Source: GYS-P2D sp964414425 (GTDB lineage: Bacteria > Bacteroidota > Bacteroidia > Chitinophagales > Saprospiraceae). Taken from it: DNA of 61,354 bases. Under the pieces are notes generated by a model. That model saw nothing but the letters and a program-made list of their open reading frames with translations. It did not search any database and was not told where the DNA came from. This document shows, piece by piece, positions 58,504 through 61,354 of this stretch. Both the position numbers and the translations under genes were made by a program. Location of the stretch: positions 1 to 61,354 of the forward strand of contig CAYPWL010000020.1 in assembly GCA_964414425.1 (NCBI GenBank), written 5' to 3'. Position 1 is the first letter of the stretch. Every line of letters starts with the position of its first letter.

Positions 58504-59253
58504 ATGAAAAAATTGACACTGTTAGTCGTCTTTATTGCATGCCTCTCCATCCAAAACATATACGCCCAATTAGAAACTGGAAGTATAAAAATGGAAGTCA
58601 CGGACTTCTCAATGCCTGGCATGGAAGATGGGGTGATGACCCAAATGGAGCCTATGATGAAGAGCATGGCGATGACCATACACTTTAAACCTGGCACTCA
58701 AGTAACTGAGATCAATATGATGGGCATGATGAATATGTCCATGCACTACGCAGGCGACGAAATAATCCAATATATGGATATGATGGGACAGAAGATGATG
58801 ATAAAAACTCCTGTCGGCGCTCAGGGCTTGGAAGCATTAGGACTTAGTCCTGAAGAAGTGAGCAAAGCATACCAGATCAGTTATGACAAGTCTGCGACTA
58901 GAACCATATCAGGGTATGAGTGCTACGAAGCCACGATCACGATGGATACTGAATTATTCACTCAAGATCAAGAAATCCCTGCTGAAATGGCCAATATGAA
59001 AATGACCATGTATGTCACTGATGAGATCAAGATGGACAAGTTCGCTCTACAGCAATTGCCAGGATTGCAGTTGGATGGAACACCCCTGGAAATGGTGATG
59101 GACATGGGTATGATGAAGATGACGTACACGGCGACCGAAATCTCTAAAGACATCGACATGGCAGTATTTGACAAGCCAGAAGGAGATTACAAAGAAATGT
59201 CACTTGAGGATTTGCAACAGCTGGGCATGAACCCTGGGTCATTTGGATTTTAA
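58504..59253 (+). CDS. Methionine-rich secreted DUF4412-like protein
   Basis: A 249-aa protein with a signal peptide (cleaved after IYAQ). It contains 36 Met residues (about 14%), often as MM pairs (NMMGMMNMSM, MMGQKMM), in alternating beta-strand patterns. Strands such as YEATITMD and FDKPEGDYKEM are typical of the DUF4412/LolA-like group. The family has no settled function. Met clusters can bind copper(I) or silver, or resist oxidation; both are inferences. The gene is divergent from the M16 operon and 45 nt before the amidohydrolase gene. Confidence 0.7.
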   Translation: MKKLTLLVVFIACLSIQNIYAQLETGSIKMEVTDFSMPGMEDGVMTQMEPMMKSMAMTIHFKPGTQVTEINMMGMMNMSMHYAGDEIIQYMDMMGQKMMIKTPVGAQGLEALGLSPEEVSKAYQISYDKSATRTISGYECYEATITMDTELFTQDQEIPAEMANMKMTMYVTDEIKMDKFALQQLPGLQLDGTPLEMVMDMGMMKMTYTATEISKDIDMAVFDKPEGDYKEMSLEDLQQLGMNPGSFGF

Positions 59254-59297
59254 GATGGAAGCTTTCAATTATAGAATAATCAATACATATACATCCT

Positions 59298-60740
59298 ATG
59301 CTTAGACTATCCACGCCGCTAACAATCCTCTGTGTACTCGCCATAACTGCCAGCGCTATCGGACAGATGAATCCAAATAAGAAAGCACTGATATCCTCAC
59401 TGGATCGCAAGTACGAGGAACTCACGCAACTGAGTGACAAGATCTGGTCATACGAAGAGATTGCCTTCAGGGAACATAAGAGCGCTGATGCGCTTGCGAC
59501 ATATGCCGAGAATAATGGTTTCACAGTGGAGCGAGGTGTCGGAGAGATCCCAACAGCCTTCACGGCAGAGTATGGCTCTGGCAAGCCTGTCATAGGAATA
59601 TTAGGGGAATTTGACGCGCTACCTGGACTATCTCAGAAGACCATACCCCATAAGGATCCGCTTAATGCGGGAGCGCCAGGTCATGGCTGCGGGCACAATC
59701 TATTTGGTGTGGCATCACTCGGTGCAGCGACAGCCATCAAGGAATTGATAGAGGCGGGAAAGCTGCAAGGTACCGTGCGATTCTATGGCACACCAGCAGA
59801 GGAGAAGTTCTTTGGAAAACTCTGGATGATCCGAGCAGGATTATTTGATGATGTAGATGTTGTGATGGACTGGCATCCAAGTGCACAGACAAAGGCTGAT
59901 GTACAGAGTAGTTTAGCGCTGGTAGACTTCTTAGTAGAGTACTCAGGACAGGCAGCACACGCCTCTGGTGATCCATGGAATGGTCGCAGCGCCTCAGATG
60001 CATTAGAACTCTATACCACAGGTATCAATTATCTCCGTGAACATATCAAGCCGACCGTAAGGATACACTACCACATCCAAGATGCTGGCAAGGTCGTCAA
60101 TGTAGTTCCTGATTACTCCAAGATCTGGACTCGCGTCAGAGATACTCGACGGGAAGGCATGCAGAAAGTATGGAAGCGTGTAGAAGAGATCGCTCAAGGG
60201 GCCTCTATCATGGCAGATGTGGACTATAAGATCACACTGATATCAGGCATCCATGAGGTACTCCCTAACCGTCGTGGTGGTGCAGAGTTGCAAAAGAATC
60301 TTGAGCTCCTCGGTGCCATAGAGTATACTGAGGAAGAGCAAGTGTTCGCCAAGAAGATACAAGAAGCAACCGGTAGCGAAGTGGTTGGCATAGAATCAGT
60401 TATCACCCCTCTTGAACCCACATTAGAACATCCCATGGGTGGCTCGACAGATGTCGGTGATGTAAGCTTTGTTGCGCCAACGATCCGACTACGTGCTACC
60501 ACAGCTCCTAAAGGTACACCATGGCACTCGTGGGCAGTTGTCGCCTGTGGCGGTATGTCTATCGGTCACAAGGGTATGGGTTATGCCTCCAAGGCTCTTG
60601 CGATGACTATGGTAGACCTGTTTGAGGATCCGCAATTAGTAGAAGAAGTTAAAGCAGAATTCAAAGAGCGTAAAGGAGATTATATCTACGAAGCCATGAT
60701 CCCTGCTGGTCCTCCACCTTTAGACTTTGACCAAGATTAA
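59298..60740 (+). CDS. M20D amidohydrolase, AbgB-like (aminobenzoyl-glutamate utilisation type)
   Basis: A zinc-dependent amidohydrolase of 480 aa with a signal peptide (ITASAIGQ), so periplasmic, unlike cytoplasmic AbgB. Metal/active-site motifs: GILGEFDALPGLSQ, APGHGCGHNLFG, ATPAEEK-type GTPAEEKFF and YSGQAAHASGDPW, with DWHPSAQ. The overall pattern is closest to AbgB, the subunit that cleaves p-aminobenzoyl-glutamate; related proteins act on N-acyl amino acids. The start is ATG 59298, 44 nt after the DUF4412-like gene. Substrate in this organism is unknown. Confidence 0.85.
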   Translation: MLRLSTPLTILCVLAITASAIGQMNPNKKALISSLDRKYEELTQLSDKIWSYEEIAFREHKSADALATYAENNGFTVERGVGEIPTAFTAEYGSGKPVIGILGEFDALPGLSQKTIPHKDPLNAGAPGHGCGHNLFGVASLGAATAIKELIEAGKLQGTVRFYGTPAEEKFFGKLWMIRAGLFDDVDVVMDWHPSAQTKADVQSSLALVDFLVEYSGQAAHASGDPWNGRSASDALELYTTGINYLREHIKPTVRIHYHIQDAGKVVNVVPDYSKIWTRVRDTRREGMQKVWKRVEEIAQGASIMADVDYKITLISGIHEVLPNRRGGAELQKNLELLGAIEYTEEEQVFAKKIQEATGSEVVGIESVITPLEPTLEHPMGGSTDVGDVSFVAPTIRLRATTAPKGTPWHSWAVVACGGMSIGHKGMGYASKALAMTMVDLFEDPQLVEEVKAEFKERKGDYIYEAMIPAGPPPLDFDQD

Positions 60741-60747
60741 ACGCATA

Positions 60748-61143
60748 ATGTATATGTTCGTACGATCTGTTATAGCTGTTTTACTTATCGCCTATACAAC
60801 TGTGGAAATGAATGCACAACGACTTGCAGATTATCGATGGCAGAATAGACTCATCGTAATATCTGGCGATAGCGCATCCGCAGCCTACAAAGAACAGATG
60901 AGTCTGGTCTCGGCGGAACAACTGATCACCACTTGGCAGGAGAGAAAAACTCTGATCCTCAAAAACAGCTCACTTACAGCGAGTAAAACTCTGAGTTCTG
61001 ACGAAACAAAGTTCTCAATAAAGCTATACGGATTAGATGGAGGAATTAAAATGAGCAGTGTAGAAGTTGTAGCTCCGCAAGACATTATAGATCTCATTGA
61101 TAAGATGCCTATAAGGCGAGCGGAGATGAGAGGTAAGGGATGA
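60748..61143 (+). CDS. Secreted DUF4174-like protein
   Basis: From the ATG at 60748 the product is 131 aa with a signal peptide ending near MNAQ. Features of DUF4174: LADYRWQNRLIVI near the N-terminus, RKTLILKNSSL, LYGLDGGIKMSS and an RRAEMRG C-terminal end, with IDKMPIRR. DUF4174 has a thioredoxin-like fold but no conserved Cys pair here. An upstream TTG (60727) would overlap the amidohydrolase; the ATG is more likely. Possible operon with the amidohydrolase. Confidence 0.7.
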   Translation: MYMFVRSVIAVLLIAYTTVEMNAQRLADYRWQNRLIVISGDSASAAYKEQMSLVSAEQLITTWQERKTLILKNSSLTASKTLSSDETKFSIKLYGLDGGIKMSSVEVVAPQDIIDLIDKMPIRRAEMRGKG

Positions 61144-61235
61144 ATCGATATAGGTAAATATAATATGATGAATCTTATCTAATCACAACATTTAGTATGA
61201 GATATAAAACACACCTCATTTTTGCCAAAACTTCC

Positions 61236-61329
61236 GCTTTAACACCATATATTGTTGTTAAAGCACACCTTTTGGGGGAAAACTTCCACCTATAAGCTAG
61301 TTAGATGCAAGCCCTCCGGGCTCGCATCT
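61236..61329. repeat. Two hairpins near the window end
   Basis: GCTTTAACA/TGTTAAAGC (61236-61264, 9 bp, 11-nt loop) and AGATGC..GCCC/GGGC..GCATCT (61303-61329, interrupted 10-bp stem, 3-nt loop). The second has no T-tract, so it is not a textbook terminator. No ORF is seen in the last 210 nt. Confidence 0.5.
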
Positions 61330-61354
61330 AACGGACAAAGGTATAGATCGTATG

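Overview
The window is a bacterial chromosome segment from the phylum Bacteroidota, most likely Saprospiria-type (Lewinella/Saprospiraceae-like). Three kinds of evidence point there: several proteins end in type IX secretion system (T9SS) type A sorting domains; there is a TonB-dependent receptor with an N-terminal carboxypeptidase-regulatory-like domain, a lipidated Omp85 protein (TamL-like) and DUF2911/DUF4412/DUF4174/GIN-domain proteins; and some promoters match the Bacteroidota -7 box TAnnTTTG. The phylum is well supported, the class is inference. I see no rRNA, tRNA, CRISPR array, insertion sequence or prophage.

Layout. 0.2-4.6 kb: outer-membrane receptor plus lipoprotein operon (minus strand). 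4.8-5.5 kb: decaying genes, including a response-regulator pseudogene with an in-frame stop. 5.7-10.4 kb: M20 peptidase, tandem DUF2911 protein, lipoprotein, rarA. 10.4-13.0 kb: gene-poor, with a small T9SS cargo protein, a strong candidate small RNA (about 12,470-12,595) and a TonB-like remnant. 13.0-14.2 kb: AGMO-like sterol-desaturase-family gene broken by one frameshift in a T run. 14.4-17.4 kb: OmpA-like protein plus a coiled-coil/helix-hairpin-helix membrane protein, the latter interrupted by a 100-N gap. 17.6-22.3 kb: dnaK, a thioredoxin-like protein, panB, mltG. 22.3-25.3 kb: YtrA-type GntR/ABC transporter operon with a palindromic operator candidate. 25.4-27.0 kb: small membrane protein, MEST-like alpha/beta hydrolase, and three copies of a dispersed intergenic repeat. 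27.0-30.2 kb: divergent tamL and SpoU-type RNA methyltransferase.

30.2-54.4 kb is the most striking part: four consecutive minus-strand genes for very large secreted repeat proteins (1316, 2622, at least 2800 and 1176 aa). Three of them share a C-terminal cassette: carboxypeptidase-regulatory-like domain, dockerin-like EF-hand helices, a cohesin-like beta-sandwich and a T9SS sorting domain. The fourth, first in transcription order, has no sorting domain. The third is split by a 100-N gap whose flanks show a collapsed internal repeat. Downstream (54.8-58.3 kb) is an M16 protease pair, one subunit with the zinc motif and one without, followed by a Met-rich DUF4412 protein, an AbgB-like amidohydrolase and a DUF4174 protein.

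Taken together the region is mainly envelope and surface biology: receptors, Omp85 assembly, secreted giant adhesin-like proteins, periplasmic proteases and peptidoglycan synthesis control, with a few housekeeping genes. Both N gaps carry exact 55-nt duplicated ends, which looks like a k=55 assembly signature; the two interrupted genes are therefore probably intact in the organism.
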